From: Microlunatus flavus | Lineage (GTDB): Bacteria; Actinomycetota; Actinomycetes; Propionibacteriales; Propionibacteriaceae | Length of the DNA: 64,000 nt | Reading direction: 5' to 3' | Assembly (NCBI RefSeq): GCF_900110855.1 | Contig: NZ_FOFA01000003.1 | Coordinates: forward strand, 372,001 to 436,000 | Shown here: positions 51,612 through 59,392 of the stretch, in pieces | How positions within the stretch are numbered: position 1 is the stretch's first letter | Layout: the number at the start of each line of letters is the position of its first letter | The notes under the pieces: generated by a model | Database searches by the model: none | Told to the model about the DNA's origin: nothing | What the model saw: only the letters and a program-made list of their open reading frames with translations | Made by a program: the position numbers and the translations under genes

Positions 51612-51878
51612 GTGTCGCATCGCGTCCTCGTCACGCGCACCGCAGCACGGCAACTCGCAGAGACGCTTCCCGAGGCGGTGGCGGCGGCGTGCGTCGAGTT
51701 CCTGTTCGGTCCGCTGGCCAGCAATCCTCGACGAGTCGGCGCGCCTTTACGGCCGCCGATCGCCGGGCAGTGGCGGGCCCGGCGGGGGGAGTACCGCGTC
51801 CGCTACCGGATCGACGACGACGAGCAGGTCGTGCACGTCCTTGACGTCGACCATCGGCGCGACGCCTACCGGCGCTGA
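51612..51878 (+). CDS. RelE/ParE-superfamily toxin (module 2)
   Basis: 88 residues from GTG immediately after the antitoxin stop. Differs from the toxin at 32219 only at GPLASNP, RPPIAGQ and IDDDEQ. Active-site region DHRRDAYR is intact. As an island gene it could stabilise the element after integration. Confidence 0.9.
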   Translation: MSHRVLVTRTAARQLAETLPEAVAAACVEFLFGPLASNPRRVGAPLRPPIAGQWRARRGEYRVRYRIDDDEQVVHVLDVDHRRDAYRR

Positions 51879-52165
51879 GGCGGGTTTCCCGAGCTCTTTC
51901 TCAAAGAGGGCGTCACTCGCTCGCCTCGGGACGGGTGGTTGCCGACCCACAAGACCTCGGTCGACCAGAGGGTGGCCGAAGATACGTCGCAGGGAGCCCG
52001 TACGCCGACCGTCCTACGGAGATCGTTTACCAAGGCGTTGTGAGCGGACACCCAGCTGCTGGTGGTTCGCGGGCGCAGGGTCTCTCGAGCCGGGCCTCAC
52101 CGCGGTCTACGCCGCACGGCGAAGACTCCGACCTCGAACTCATTGCCGAGGCCGCCTTGGATTAA

Positions 52166-53054
52166 CTAGATGGCGCTGCTCGGCTGCCGGCACCTTCGGA
52201 TGAAGGTCTCGACCGCCCAAACCTGCATCAGGGCCGCGCTCTGCAGGGCACTGCCGAAGCTGCTGTCATCGATAGTGAGCTGTGCTTGTGCACCCCCAGG
52301 GATGTCCGCCTGGGCCGTCTTCATTGAACCGCCGATGATCGCTGAGATGTGACCGTGCTGGTAGCCGGAGAGCTGACGCCAGGACAGCACCATGAGTGGT
52401 CCGAGCACCTTGTCACAGTCGACGCGGACGAAGGTCAGCTTCAGGATTTCGTCTGCGGTGACGAGCTTGGTCTTGACCTCCGACCAGCCGACGCCGAGTG
52501 CTGCAGCGTCCCTCTGGTAGGCCAGTTGGGCCTTCCCGAACTTCCGCTTGAGTTCGGCCCTCATCTCCGAAGTAAGGAAGGGCAGAGCCATGGCCGTTCT
52601 GGTCCAGGCGTCGCGCTGTCTGCTGTCCTCGTAGGCGATCCTGAGGGCGCGAAGACGGCGCTCGCGAGGGTCATGCGCGTCGAGTATCCAGAGAGCCTGA
52701 AACGCGCACTCGAAGGCCGGCCTGACGAGATTGAGGGGTGCGTCCGGCGTGACCCCCCCCGGCGCCTTCGATCAAGGAGAAGACGGCGTTGTAGTTCTCG
52801 ACTGCGGTGCCGATGAGCTGGTGGGCGAGGATGTACGAGCGCGTGCCACTCGGCTTCTGCTCGTCCATCCTCCGCTCGGTGAAGTCGAGCTGCCCGCCGC
52901 GGTGATGCTGGTCTGTCTGCTCCAGCACCTCGAGCCTGCGGGCGAGGTGCGCGCGCATGCGGTCGACGTCGCGAAGGTCGAGCCTGCTTGCGGGCGACGC
53001 GGTTGGGGAGGTCACACCTGGCTCCGCTGCGTTCGCGGCGTCGAAACTACGCAT
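52166..53054 (-). pseudogene. Unrecognised gene split by a frameshift at a G8 tract
   Basis: From ATG 53054 the first frame reads DVDRMRAHLARRLEVLEQTD and GTRSYILAHQLIGTAVENYN, then SLIEGAGGG at a run of 8 G (plus-strand C8 at 52753-52760). In the next frame the protein continues: PDAPLNLVRPAFECAFQALW, DPRERRLRALRIAYEDSRQ, then FLTSEMRAELKRKFGKAQ and onward to the stop at 52166. With 7 G the two parts join into one ~295-aa protein. Family unknown to me. Could be phase variation, decay or a sequencing slip. Confidence 0.6.
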
Positions 53055-53184
53055 CCTCCCACTCCGTCACCTCGACTGTTGACCGAAGGAAATACCTGGC
53101 CTCGCCCTCCGGAAAGAGCAGCACAGCCCACATCACACCCGATTTGGCGGTGACGCCCGGCAGGGTCGAGGTGATCGGCAGCAC
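53047..53184 (-). CDS. Small hypothetical ORF overlapping the start of the split gene
   Basis: 45 codons from GTG 53184: LPITSTLPGVTAKSGVMWAV then FPEGEARYFLRSTVEVTEWEDA. Its stop overlaps the ATG of the next gene by 8 bp, and GGGAGG inside it serves as that gene's ribosome binding site. The frame is blocked by a stop about 30 codons upstream of the GTG. It is probably the 3' end of an older, larger gene. Confidence 0.4.
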   Translation of the reverse strand: MLPITSTLPGVTAKSGVMWAVLLFPEGEARYFLRSTVEVTEWEDA

Positions 53185-53451
53185 GGTCGCCTCCCCGTCG
53201 TGCCCTCCAGCTGTGGCCTTGCTAGAACTTGCATCGCGCCATCATGCCCCTGAGTCGGACGAGGTTCGCGGCGCGGTGGCTGCCCTTGGGCTCGCGTCCG
53301 GAACAGGAGCCTGCCTCCAGGCTGGTTCGGCTTCCGAGAGCCGAGCCGACCCCCATGCGGAGCTCGCAAGCATCGACCGGCTAACGGGCAGCCGTGCGAG
53401 CGCGTAAGGCGTTTCACACCTCGCGTTCAACCGCCCTCTTGCGAGGCACGC

Positions 53452-53904
53452 TTAGCGCTTCATAAGACCGTGCTCCGGGGTGTCCACCGGCGGAGTGACG
53501 ACTACGGAGTCTGCCTCGATGAGGATGCTGACCTTGCTCTCCACCTCGTAGAGAAGACGACCATGGTCTGCCATGCCACTTGAGGTGCTCAGGTAGAAGA
53601 TTCCGGCCTCCCAGTCGCTACCGCTAAGTGAGCTCCTCCTCGCGTGGGGGCTTGGATCGGGCCACCGCGAGACGGACAAGCCGGCCTGTCCGAAGTGGAA
53701 CGTCCACGTCTGCTGCTCGACGTCGAGTAGCTCAACCGTCACTTGGCTCTCGGCGTCGACGAGGACTCGGGCTACCGAGCATCGATCGAGGTAGTTCGAG
53801 ACCTCTGTCTCGCTGGCTCCGTCAGGAAGAGGGGGGAAGGCGCCCCAGGCCGACACGGTCTCCACGGGCGCCTGCCGTGTCGAGCGTCGCCAGCCGAAGC
53901 GCAT
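53452..53904 (-). CDS. Hypothetical island protein
   Basis: 150 residues from ATG 53904 (RFGWRRSTRQAP). Contains SETEVSNYLDRCSVARVLVD, QVTVELLDVEQQTWTFHFG and DSVVVTPPVDTPEHGLMKR; no TM, no known domain. Codon use is less GC-biased than the core genes. A pair of short repeats (53957-53997) lies just upstream. Confidence 0.5.
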   Translation of the reverse strand: MRFGWRRSTRQAPVETVSAWGAFPPLPDGASETEVSNYLDRCSVARVLVDAESQVTVELLDVEQQTWTFHFGQAGLSVSRWPDPSPHARRSSLSGSDWEAGIFYLSTSSGMADHGRLLYEVESKVSILIEADSVVVTPPVDTPEHGLMKR

Positions 53905-53956
53905 CGCAGCAGTCTGCGACAAGTCAGGCGGTTGTGCCTGTTCTTTCACCGGTACC

Positions 53957-53997
53957 CGACCGTCGAGCGGCGTTCGCAAAAGCCGACCGTTGAGCGG
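53957..53997. repeat. Paired 14-bp repeat CGACCGTYGAGCGG (locus 1)
   Basis: Copies at 53957-53970 and 53984-53997. The same paired motif occurs at 57901-57939. Both pairs lie upstream of a minus-strand island gene. Confidence 0.7.
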
Positions 53998-54025
53998 AGC
54001 GAGCGTGATGGTCAGACGGACGCTG

Positions 54026-54265
54026 CTACGGCAATAGGTCGTACATCTGCGGGCGAGCCTTCATGGCGTGGATGACGAGTTCGTTCCCGCTGTCGAAGAC
54101 GAGGACAACCGTCTCCAGGAGACGGCCGACGGTGTCGAACCCGAGCCGAAGTTGTCGAGAAGGGCTGTCGTCGTCAAGGTCCTCGACCCAGAGGGACCAG
54201 GTCGCAGCCTGGATGGCGTCGTGCTCTCGCACTCCGTGCTTGAGCGCGGCTTTGTGAACTCTCAC
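54026..54265 (-). CDS. Small toxin-like protein paired with an RHH antitoxin
   Basis: 79 residues from GTG 54265, overlapping the antitoxin stop by 4 bp. RVHKAALKHGVREHDAIQAA, DSPSRQLRLGFDTVGRLLE and LVIHAMKARPQMYDLLP resemble actinobacterial BrnT/toxin-like partners of RHH antitoxins (helix, beta strands, C-terminal H-A-M-K-A-R). Naming it BrnT-like is tentative. Order here is antitoxin first, which differs from classical brnTA. Confidence 0.65.
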   Translation of the reverse strand: MRVHKAALKHGVREHDAIQAATWSLWVEDLDDDSPSRQLRLGFDTVGRLLETVVLVFDSGNELVIHAMKARPQMYDLLP

Positions 54266-54531
54266 GCAGCCGAGGCAGCCAAGGCTTCGCGGATGACCTC
54301 GGATCGAGACTTGCCTTCGCGTGCCGCTCGGGCGTCGAGCTCTGCGAGCTCTGCAGCCGTGAGCCGCAGAGCTACGACCTGCGACGGTTCGGCTCCTCGT
54401 CCTGGTCTGCCGCGGCCGCGCCTCTTCAGCTCCTGGACGTCGTAGCCGGCGTCGGCCTCTGCAGCCCAGGCGTCGATCTGTTCCTCGGTGACGGGGACTC
54501 CGTTGATCGTCTCGCGCGTGCTCACCGCCAT
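54262..54531 (-). CDS. Ribbon-helix-helix antitoxin
   Basis: 89 residues from ATG 54531, or 87 from GTG 54525. The C-terminal LRLTAAELAELDARAAREGK with SRSEVIREAL is an RHH domain. The N-terminus (GVPVTEEQIDAWAAEADAG) should bind the toxin. TACGAT at 54532-54537 is a good -10, which would put the transcript start at about 54525, giving a leaderless GTG start. Confidence 0.8.
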   Translation of the reverse strand: MAVSTRETINGVPVTEEQIDAWAAEADAGYDVQELKRRGRGRPGRGAEPSQVVALRLTAAELAELDARAAREGKSRSEVIREALAASAA

Positions 54532-54721
54532 ATCGTATGACGAAAACCGAGGTGGTTGCCGCCGTCTGAGGTTGCGGACTCATCACAGTGGCGGAGCGTA
54601 GGAGTAGGAACTCGGCTGCGGTTGGACAACAGTCGCCGATAAGCCGCCGTAAGCCGTCCCTCTGCTGAGACATCGACGCGGCACGGCTGCCCCTGGGGTC
54701 TGCAACTCAGGGTGCTGCGAC

Positions 54722-55339
54722 CTAGACGGGGAGTGGTCTGCCCAGGTGGGCGGCCGTCTGCCTGAGCACCGCGTCGATCGTCTGCTCGGCGGCGGCGCGG
54801 ACAGCAGCGCGAGCTGGCCGTTCCTCGTCGAGGATCGCTAGCTCAGCGACCGCGGCAAGCGTGAACAGGATCTGACCCGGTTCGCGCGAGAACGGCCAGG
54901 GACGCTTCGGCTGCTCGAGGGGTCGTAGCTGGAACCACAGGCCCTTGTAGCCCGATTCGCTCCACCAGTCGCGGAGCTGGGGGTCGCTGCAGGCAGCTTT
55001 CGCGCGTCGGTGCACGGCTCGGAGGTAGGAGTGGTCGCTGGGTATCAATGCGCGTAGCCATGGGCTGTCAGGGGCCTCCGCGACGGTGACCTCACCAGAG
55101 CCTGTGGCCGTCACCGTCCGTGGCTTCTTGCGGCGCGTCAGGACGTCAAGGACCAAGCGTTGGACCACGCCCACCTCGGCGGCGTTGTCGCCGTCGAAGA
55201 AGTCGTGCACCTCGAAATCGTCTTCTTCCTCACCCCCGTCGTAGCCGAGGCCCGCTGCGTGCGCTGCCCTCGAGAACTGGCTCTCCAGCCACGGCTCCCA
55301 CTCGACGGCGTCGACGATCGGCACCCGTACACGTACCAC
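54722..55339 (-). CDS. Hypothetical island protein, 205 aa
   Basis: From GTG 55339. Acidic patch GGEEEDDFEVHDFFDGDN, then VVQRLVLDVLTRRKKPRTV, SYLRAVHRRAKAACSDPQL, WFQLRPLEQPKRPWPF and a helical end. No family recognised, no TM. Stands next to the integrase remnant and thus at the right end of element 1. Confidence 0.5.
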   Translation of the reverse strand: MVRVRVPIVDAVEWEPWLESQFSRAAHAAGLGYDGGEEEDDFEVHDFFDGDNAAEVGVVQRLVLDVLTRRKKPRTVTATGSGEVTVAEAPDSPWLRALIPSDHSYLRAVHRRAKAACSDPQLRDWWSESGYKGLWFQLRPLEQPKRPWPFSREPGQILFTLAAVAELAILDEERPARAAVRAAAEQTIDAVLRQTAAHLGRPLPV

Positions 55340-55559
55340 GATCCTTCGCCCCTCACGTCGACGACAGCGTCAGACCATTCTCGGCCTCTCCCTGACGTCG
55401 AAGGCGCTGGCGGCCGCCGTCCGTCTCACCCCACAACAGCTCGCCCTGTCGCGAGCCGTCCTTCTCTTGGAGAGACGGCTCTCATCCGCAGCGGCTCTCG
55501 CACTCTTTGCGCGTGGATTCTCGTAAGACCCGTCCGCAAGAAGGCCCGGTGAAGGGGGG

Positions 55560-55835
55560 CTAAGCGACGACACCCAGCAGCGCGGTCGCTGGCCTGGAGG
55601 AACGTTCCCCTCCACTCGGCGAGCCAGTCGCTGACGTACAGGTGGCGTCCCGGATCGGTGCGCCCTGCTCGAGCCTTTCGCGAGCGGCATCGGCCCTGCG
55701 CTTGGCCTCGGCCTGCGTGCGTAGATGAACACCCGTCGTGCAAGGGCCGTCTGAGCCCTCGACGGTCAGGGTGACCGCATAGCGGCCGTCGGCGCGCATG
55801 GTGCGACGTGCGGACGGTCCTCCGGTTCCCACCAC
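55560..55835 (-). pseudogene. Tyrosine-integrase remnant (element 1)
   Basis: Reads ADGRYAVTLTVEGSDG, THLRT-type strand (TGVHLRTQAEAKRRADAARE) and LEQGAPIRDAT in one frame, then YVSDWLAEWRGTFLQASDR in the next. These are the arm-binding domain and the start of the SAM-like core-binding domain of a phage-type integrase. There is a 1-nt frameshift near 55637, the start codon aligned with element 2 is lost (GTCC for ATG after GGAGGA), and the catalytic domain is absent. Confidence 0.7.
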
Positions 55836-55926
55836 CGAAGGTCTGCAGGTCTTGGTCGGCGCTCGCTCGCTGGCGCTGTCGCGTAGTCAGCTGCGTTGTC
55901 GCACGCCCTGCCGAGCTGTCGACCGG

Positions 55927-55962
55927 GCCTGGTCAGAGCAGTGGAACCTGCTCTGACCAGGC
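55927..55962. terminator. Perfect 14-bp hairpin beside att copy B
   Basis: GCCTGGTCAGAGCA pairs with TGCTCTGACCAGGC over an 8-nt loop. The matching hairpin lies at 59393. It may be the former 3' end/terminator of the tRNA, carried on by the element. Confidence 0.6.
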
Positions 55963-55970
55963 GACATACC

Positions 55971-56014
55971 GGTCGGGCTGACAGGATTTGAACCTGCGAC
56001 CCCTTGACCCCCAG
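55971..56014 (-). other. att site B: partial copy of tRNA-Pro 3' half
   Basis: 44 bp identical to 59437-59480. Right of it is the same element arm as after copy A; left of it is the same hairpin as before copy C. It therefore marks the junction between two tandem elements. Confidence 0.8.
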
Positions 56015-56328
56015 ACCGCCTGGGCGGTGTTTCCAGGTGTTAGCGTCTATTGCTCTAGAGTACCGTCGTCCCTTGTCAGAGACCACTTCGGCGACGTCGG
56101 GCAACGACCGGCAACAGGCGGCTTCGAGCGTTTTCGCTGACGACATGTTGTCAGACGCGTTGTCAAAATCCGTCGACCAGCGTTACGGGTCCGGCTCTGG
56201 CATACGCAAGGCGGGGAGGGGTGCGTGGGGGAGTGCGGTGCCCCAGCGCCAGGGCGCTTCATCCGAGTCAGGGTGACGTCACCGTCTGTCTGACCGCAGC
56301 CCGAAACCCGCCTCGGCGTCTTGTGGCC

Positions 56329-56667
56329 TCAGGGGCGCGTGGGGCTGGCGTCCTGGACTCCGAGGTAGTGCGCGAGGGCGAGCTCGACCTCGGCGAGCTC
56401 GGCACGGTTCAGGTAGTCGACGGGATCCCCGACGACGTAGTCGGTGTCGATGGAACGGATCTGGTCGACGAGGAGCCGCGTCGGCCGGCCCTCGATCTCC
56501 AACTCGGGACGATGAATCGAGGGGCCTGCCGAGGTCGAGGTCGGGATGACCGTGACAACGGAGAGCGGTGAGTCCGACGGCGAGACGACGAGCCCGAGGC
56601 GCCGGCCGGCTTGCTCGTGACCTCGAGGTCGGCCTAGGTCGATCCGGTAGACCGCGCCGCGGATCAC
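56329..56667 (-). CDS. MazF/PemK-type toxin
   Basis: 112 residues from GTG 56667, overlapping the antitoxin stop by 4 bp. IRGAVYRIDLG, RRLGLVVSPSD, VVTVIPTSTSAG, RPTRLLVDQIRSID and AELAEVELALAHYLGV follow the PemK/MazF ribonuclease fold. Arg/Ser active-site candidates are in place. It should cleave single-stranded RNA; specificity is unknown. Confidence 0.85.
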   Translation of the reverse strand: MIRGAVYRIDLGRPRGHEQAGRRLGLVVSPSDSPLSVVTVIPTSTSAGPSIHRPELEIEGRPTRLLVDQIRSIDTDYVVGDPVDYLNRAELAEVELALAHYLGVQDASPTRP

Positions 56668-56864
56668 CAGGCGTCGGGCTCTGCGTTGAGGTCCTCGCCC
56701 CTCAGTGCTTCGGCATCGGCGCGGAACTGGTGCAGCCACCGGTCGTGGTCGAGGAGTCTCAGTGCACGACGGAGCGTCTCCGTCGTGGTCTCGCCAGGAA
56801 GCGCAGACTCCTTGAGGATCCGCTCGTCGTCGGGCGTGAGACGAAGGCCGATGCTCGTTGGCAT
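56664..56864 (-). CDS. MazE-like antitoxin
   Basis: 66 residues. TSIGLRLTPDDERILKESAL is an RHH-like N-terminus; LHQFRADAEALRGEDLNA the toxin-binding tail. A TACAGT (-10) lies at 56871-56876, 7 bp ahead of the ATG, with TTCAAC 17 bp further upstream. Confidence 0.8.
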   Translation of the reverse strand: MPTSIGLRLTPDDERILKESALPGETTTETLRRALRLLDHDRWLHQFRADAEALRGEDLNAEPDAW

Positions 56865-56993
56865 GTCCCCACTGTAGTGCGCGTATGACAAATGTTGAAC
56901 GGATAACTGGCTCGGGTGCCGAACGGATCTCGAACGACGACCGTTCCGCTCAGAGGTCGTTCCACGGGTTTCGGTGCCGCCCACGATGAGGGG

Positions 56994-57779
56994 CTATGCC
57001 GTCACGACGACAGGGACCCGGGCCGAGGCCGCTACCCGCCGCGGGCGCAGCTGAGCAGACAGCCGAGGATGCGACTGAAAGTCGCGCGTCACCTTCAGGA
57101 CGGTGCTCTCCTCGAACAAGCCGAACCCGTCGCTGACGTTGATCAAAGTCAACGTCTCGGCGTCGAGCCAGCGCAGGCTCTTCGAGGTCCGCGCAAAGCT
57201 CTCGACCGTGCTGTACGCATCTAGGGCCGCGCTCGACCGGATCACCTGCCCGCTTACTCGATCGAGCAACTCAACCTGAACGCGTCCGAACCCGTCGTCA
57301 CACAGCCAGAAGCGTGTCCGCGCTGCACGGCGCCGATCACGCGCCGCGACCGTGCGTCCTTCCCACTTGAAGTGGAGGCCCGACGCTAACACCCGCCGCT
57401 TCGTCTCCGCGACCGCCTCAGACGGCCAGCCCTTCGCGGCCGCGAGCTCGCGCAGGACCAGGTCGGTGGCGTCGAGCACCAGTCGTGCCCGGACAAGCGG
57501 GGTGAGGTTTCTGACTGACGCGGGCACCTCGATGCGAGCCCCCTCGAAGTCAGCCGTGGCGAACGCGTGGACCACCACGTCCGGGCCGGGACCACGGCCA
57601 GGCATCAGACGCAGTCCCTTTACCCGGCTGGGCAGGCTCACGTGCTTTAGCGCTTCGCCATACAGCTCACACACCCGGCGCGACGACTTCACCCAAGCAT
57701 CGACTTCGGTCTCGGCAACCCAAGGCTTGCGCTGATGCCCAGTCGCTGGCCAGAACTCAATCGACGACAAGTCCGGCAC
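56994..57779 (-). CDS. Hypothetical island protein, 261 aa
   Basis: Start GTG 57779 is supported by AAGGAGGAGGT just upstream; the frame is open further but non-coding in style. Parts: IEFWPATGHQRKPWVAETEV, RLVLDATDLVLRELAAAKGW, GLHFKWEGRTVAARDRRRAA, FWLCDDGFGRVQVELLDR and SFARTSKSLRWLDAE. No TM or signal. Not recognised. Carried by element 2 with the MazEF-like pair. Confidence 0.55.
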   Translation of the reverse strand: MPDLSSIEFWPATGHQRKPWVAETEVDAWVKSSRRVCELYGEALKHVSLPSRVKGLRLMPGRGPGPDVVVHAFATADFEGARIEVPASVRNLTPLVRARLVLDATDLVLRELAAAKGWPSEAVAETKRRVLASGLHFKWEGRTVAARDRRRAARTRFWLCDDGFGRVQVELLDRVSGQVIRSSAALDAYSTVESFARTSKSLRWLDAETLTLINVSDGFGLFEESTVLKVTRDFQSHPRLSAQLRPRRVAASARVPVVVTA

Positions 57780-57900
57780 GAACGCACCTCCTCCTTGGTG
57801 GCCAGGAGGAGTCTCACCCGTCCCCGCCCGCCGGGCAGCAGACGGGGCCCAGCCCGTGCCACAAGACGTCCGTCGGGCGGGCGGCCGGATTGCCGTAAGT

Positions 57901-57939
57901 CGACCGTCGAGCGGAGCTCGCAAGTCGACCGTCGAGCGG
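57901..57939. repeat. Paired 14-bp repeat CGACCGTCGAGCGG (locus 2)
   Basis: Copies at 57901-57914 and 57926-57939, directly left of the IS end. Same sequence and similar spacing (25 vs 27 bp) as at 53957-53997. Confidence 0.7.
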
Positions 57940-57981
57940 AGGGAGCCTGACCCGCTTCTCCGGATACGTCGGGTGTGGTGA

Positions 57982-58806
57982 TCATGCCGCGGTGACGACG
58001 GTGGTGTGAGGGGCTTCGTACTCGACAGGGCTGCGATAGCCGAGCGCTGAGTGGCGGCGGCGGGGTTGTACCAGCCCTCTTATCCACTCGAACATCGCCG
58101 AGGCCAGCTCGGTGCGCGAGGCCCAGGTCTGGCGGTCGAGGAGCTCTCGCTGCATGCTCGACCAGAACGACTCCACGAGCGCGTACTCGACGCTGGAGGC
58201 GACCCGGCCCATAGATCCGAGCAGCCCCGCCGCCCTGAGCCGGTGGCCGAACAGCCACGACGTGTACTGCGTGCCCCGATCCGCGTGAACGATCGTGCCG
58301 GCCTGCGGCCGACGCTGCCAGCGCGCCGACTGCAAGGCGTCGACGACGAGCTCGGTGCGGATGTGGTCCGCGATCGACCAGCCCACGAACCGGCGGGAGA
58401 ACGCGTCGATCACCGCGCAGCAGCGGACCCAGCCGTCGGCGGCGCGGTGCTGGGTGATGTCGGTGAACCAGACCCGATCAGGGGCGTCGGCTCGGAACTG
58501 GCGCTTGACCAGGTCGGCGTGGGTCGCGAGGTCAGGCTTGAAGTGGTGGTGCTTGCGCTGGTGGCACACCCCGCGCAGGCCCGCGGCGCGCATCAGCCGG
58601 GTGACCCGCTTGCGGCCGCAGACCAGGCCGAGGCCGAGGCGGAGCTCGGCGTGCACCCGCGGCGAGCCGTAGTTGCCGCGCGAGTCGCGGTGCACCTGTC
58701 GGATCGTGGTGACCAGTTGCTCGTCGGCGATCTGACGGGACGACGCCGGCCGGCCGCGCCACTCGTAGTAACCGGCTCTGGAGACCTTCAGCACCCGGCA
58801 GGCCAT
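57982..58806 (-). CDS. IS3-family transposase OrfB (DDE integrase core)
   Basis: 274 residues from ATG 58806, although in the family it is made as an OrfAB fusion. HTH_21 region ACRVLKVSRAGYYEWRGRP, then catalytic D in VWFTDITQHR, D in IVHADRGTQYTS, and E in ALVESFWSSMQRELLD; it ends RRRHSALGYRSPVEY. The domain looks intact. Confidence 0.9.
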   Translation of the reverse strand: MACRVLKVSRAGYYEWRGRPASSRQIADEQLVTTIRQVHRDSRGNYGSPRVHAELRLGLGLVCGRKRVTRLMRAAGLRGVCHQRKHHHFKPDLATHADLVKRQFRADAPDRVWFTDITQHRAADGWVRCCAVIDAFSRRFVGWSIADHIRTELVVDALQSARWQRRPQAGTIVHADRGTQYTSWLFGHRLRAAGLLGSMGRVASSVEYALVESFWSSMQRELLDRQTWASRTELASAMFEWIRGLVQPRRRHSALGYRSPVEYEAPHTTVVTAA

Positions 58807-58822
58807 CGCGACAGGAACCCCG

Positions 58823-59137
58823 TCAGCGGCCAGCTCGAAGACCAGCCGGAACCCTATTTTCGGAGCACGGTCTCCCGGCGAAGTAGGCGCTGGCCCGCTT
58901 GAGGATCTCGACCTCGGTCTCGAGAACCCGGTTCTTGCGACGCAGCTCGACGAGCTCGCGCTTCTCCTCGCTGGTCAGACCCCCGACCCGGTCGGTGTCG
59001 ATGTCAACCTGGCTCTTCCAGCGCCGCAGGCACGACTCACTGATTCCCAGGTTCTTCGCCACCTGAGCGACCGGCTCACCCCCGGCGACCAGGTCCAAGG
59101 CTCGACGCGGGAAATCCGGCGACTTCGCAGCAGGCAT
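58823..59137 (-). CDS. IS3-family OrfA (HTH_Tnp), 3' end apparently frameshifted
   Basis: 104 residues: PRRALDLVAGGEPVAQVAKN, GISESCLRRWKSQVD, leucine-rich ELVELRRKNRVLETEVEILK, ASAYFAG. The family normally ends ...AYFARENVLPK-stop. Adding one C near 58877 would restore AYFARETVLRK-stop and place orfB in the -1 frame at the AAAA slip site. As it stands orfB is in the +1 frame, so fusion synthesis is probably lost. Confidence 0.8.
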   Translation of the reverse strand: MPAAKSPDFPRRALDLVAGGEPVAQVAKNLGISESCLRRWKSQVDIDTDRVGGLTSEEKRELVELRRKNRVLETEVEILKRASAYFAGRPCSENRVPAGLRAGR

Positions 59138-59197
59138 CTGCGGACTCCTCTCCGAGGTGATCCTCGCCTCAGAACAGGTGTCCGGGAAACCGGGTCA

Positions 59198-59279
59198 GGC
59201 TCCTGGTGCCGTCGCTGTGCTCGACGGTGAGGTTGACGGTGTAGCGGCCGTCCGCCCGCTTGGTGCGACGGGTGGGCAT
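59198..59279 (-). pseudogene. Integrase N-terminal remnant (element 2)
   Basis: AGGAGGAACC precedes the ATG at 59279; residues PTRRTKRADGRYTVNLTVEH then SDGT are the start of an integrase arm-binding domain, aligned with the element-1 remnant at 55560. After 27 codons the IS3 end begins and a chance stop follows. Confidence 0.75.
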
Positions 59280-59392
59280 GGTTCCTCCTGGTGTCGTACC
59301 CAGAAGGTCTGAGGTCGAGGTCGGCGCTCGCACCAGCGGCGAGAGCGCGCGGTCAGCCACGTAGTCAAACCGTCTGCCGAGCTCTCGACCGG

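Larger units (their letters stand above)
55836..56328. other. Junction region between elements 1 and 2
   Basis: 493 bp holding the right arm of element 1, hairpin, att B, and the left arm of element 2 (ggcaacgaccggcaac at about 56099-56114, with another conserved stretch near 56130). No gene seen. Confidence 0.6.
57948..59197 (-). mobile_element. IS3-family insertion sequence, about 1.25 kb
   Basis: Ends match as inverted repeats of about 20-25 bp (left TGACCCGcttCtCCGGAta, right its imperfect complement), starting TG and ending CA. The match continues 6 bp outward on both sides (GGAGCC/GGCTCC), so the exact ends are uncertain. No target-site duplication is seen. It carries orfA and orfB on the minus strand and has cut the integrase gene of element 2 after about 27 codons. 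Confidence 0.85.

Noticed and set aside
51935-52165. Plus-strand 76-codon ORF after the RelE toxin
   Set aside because: No family resemblance, no start signal, and codon use unlike coding sequence; left as unassigned island DNA.
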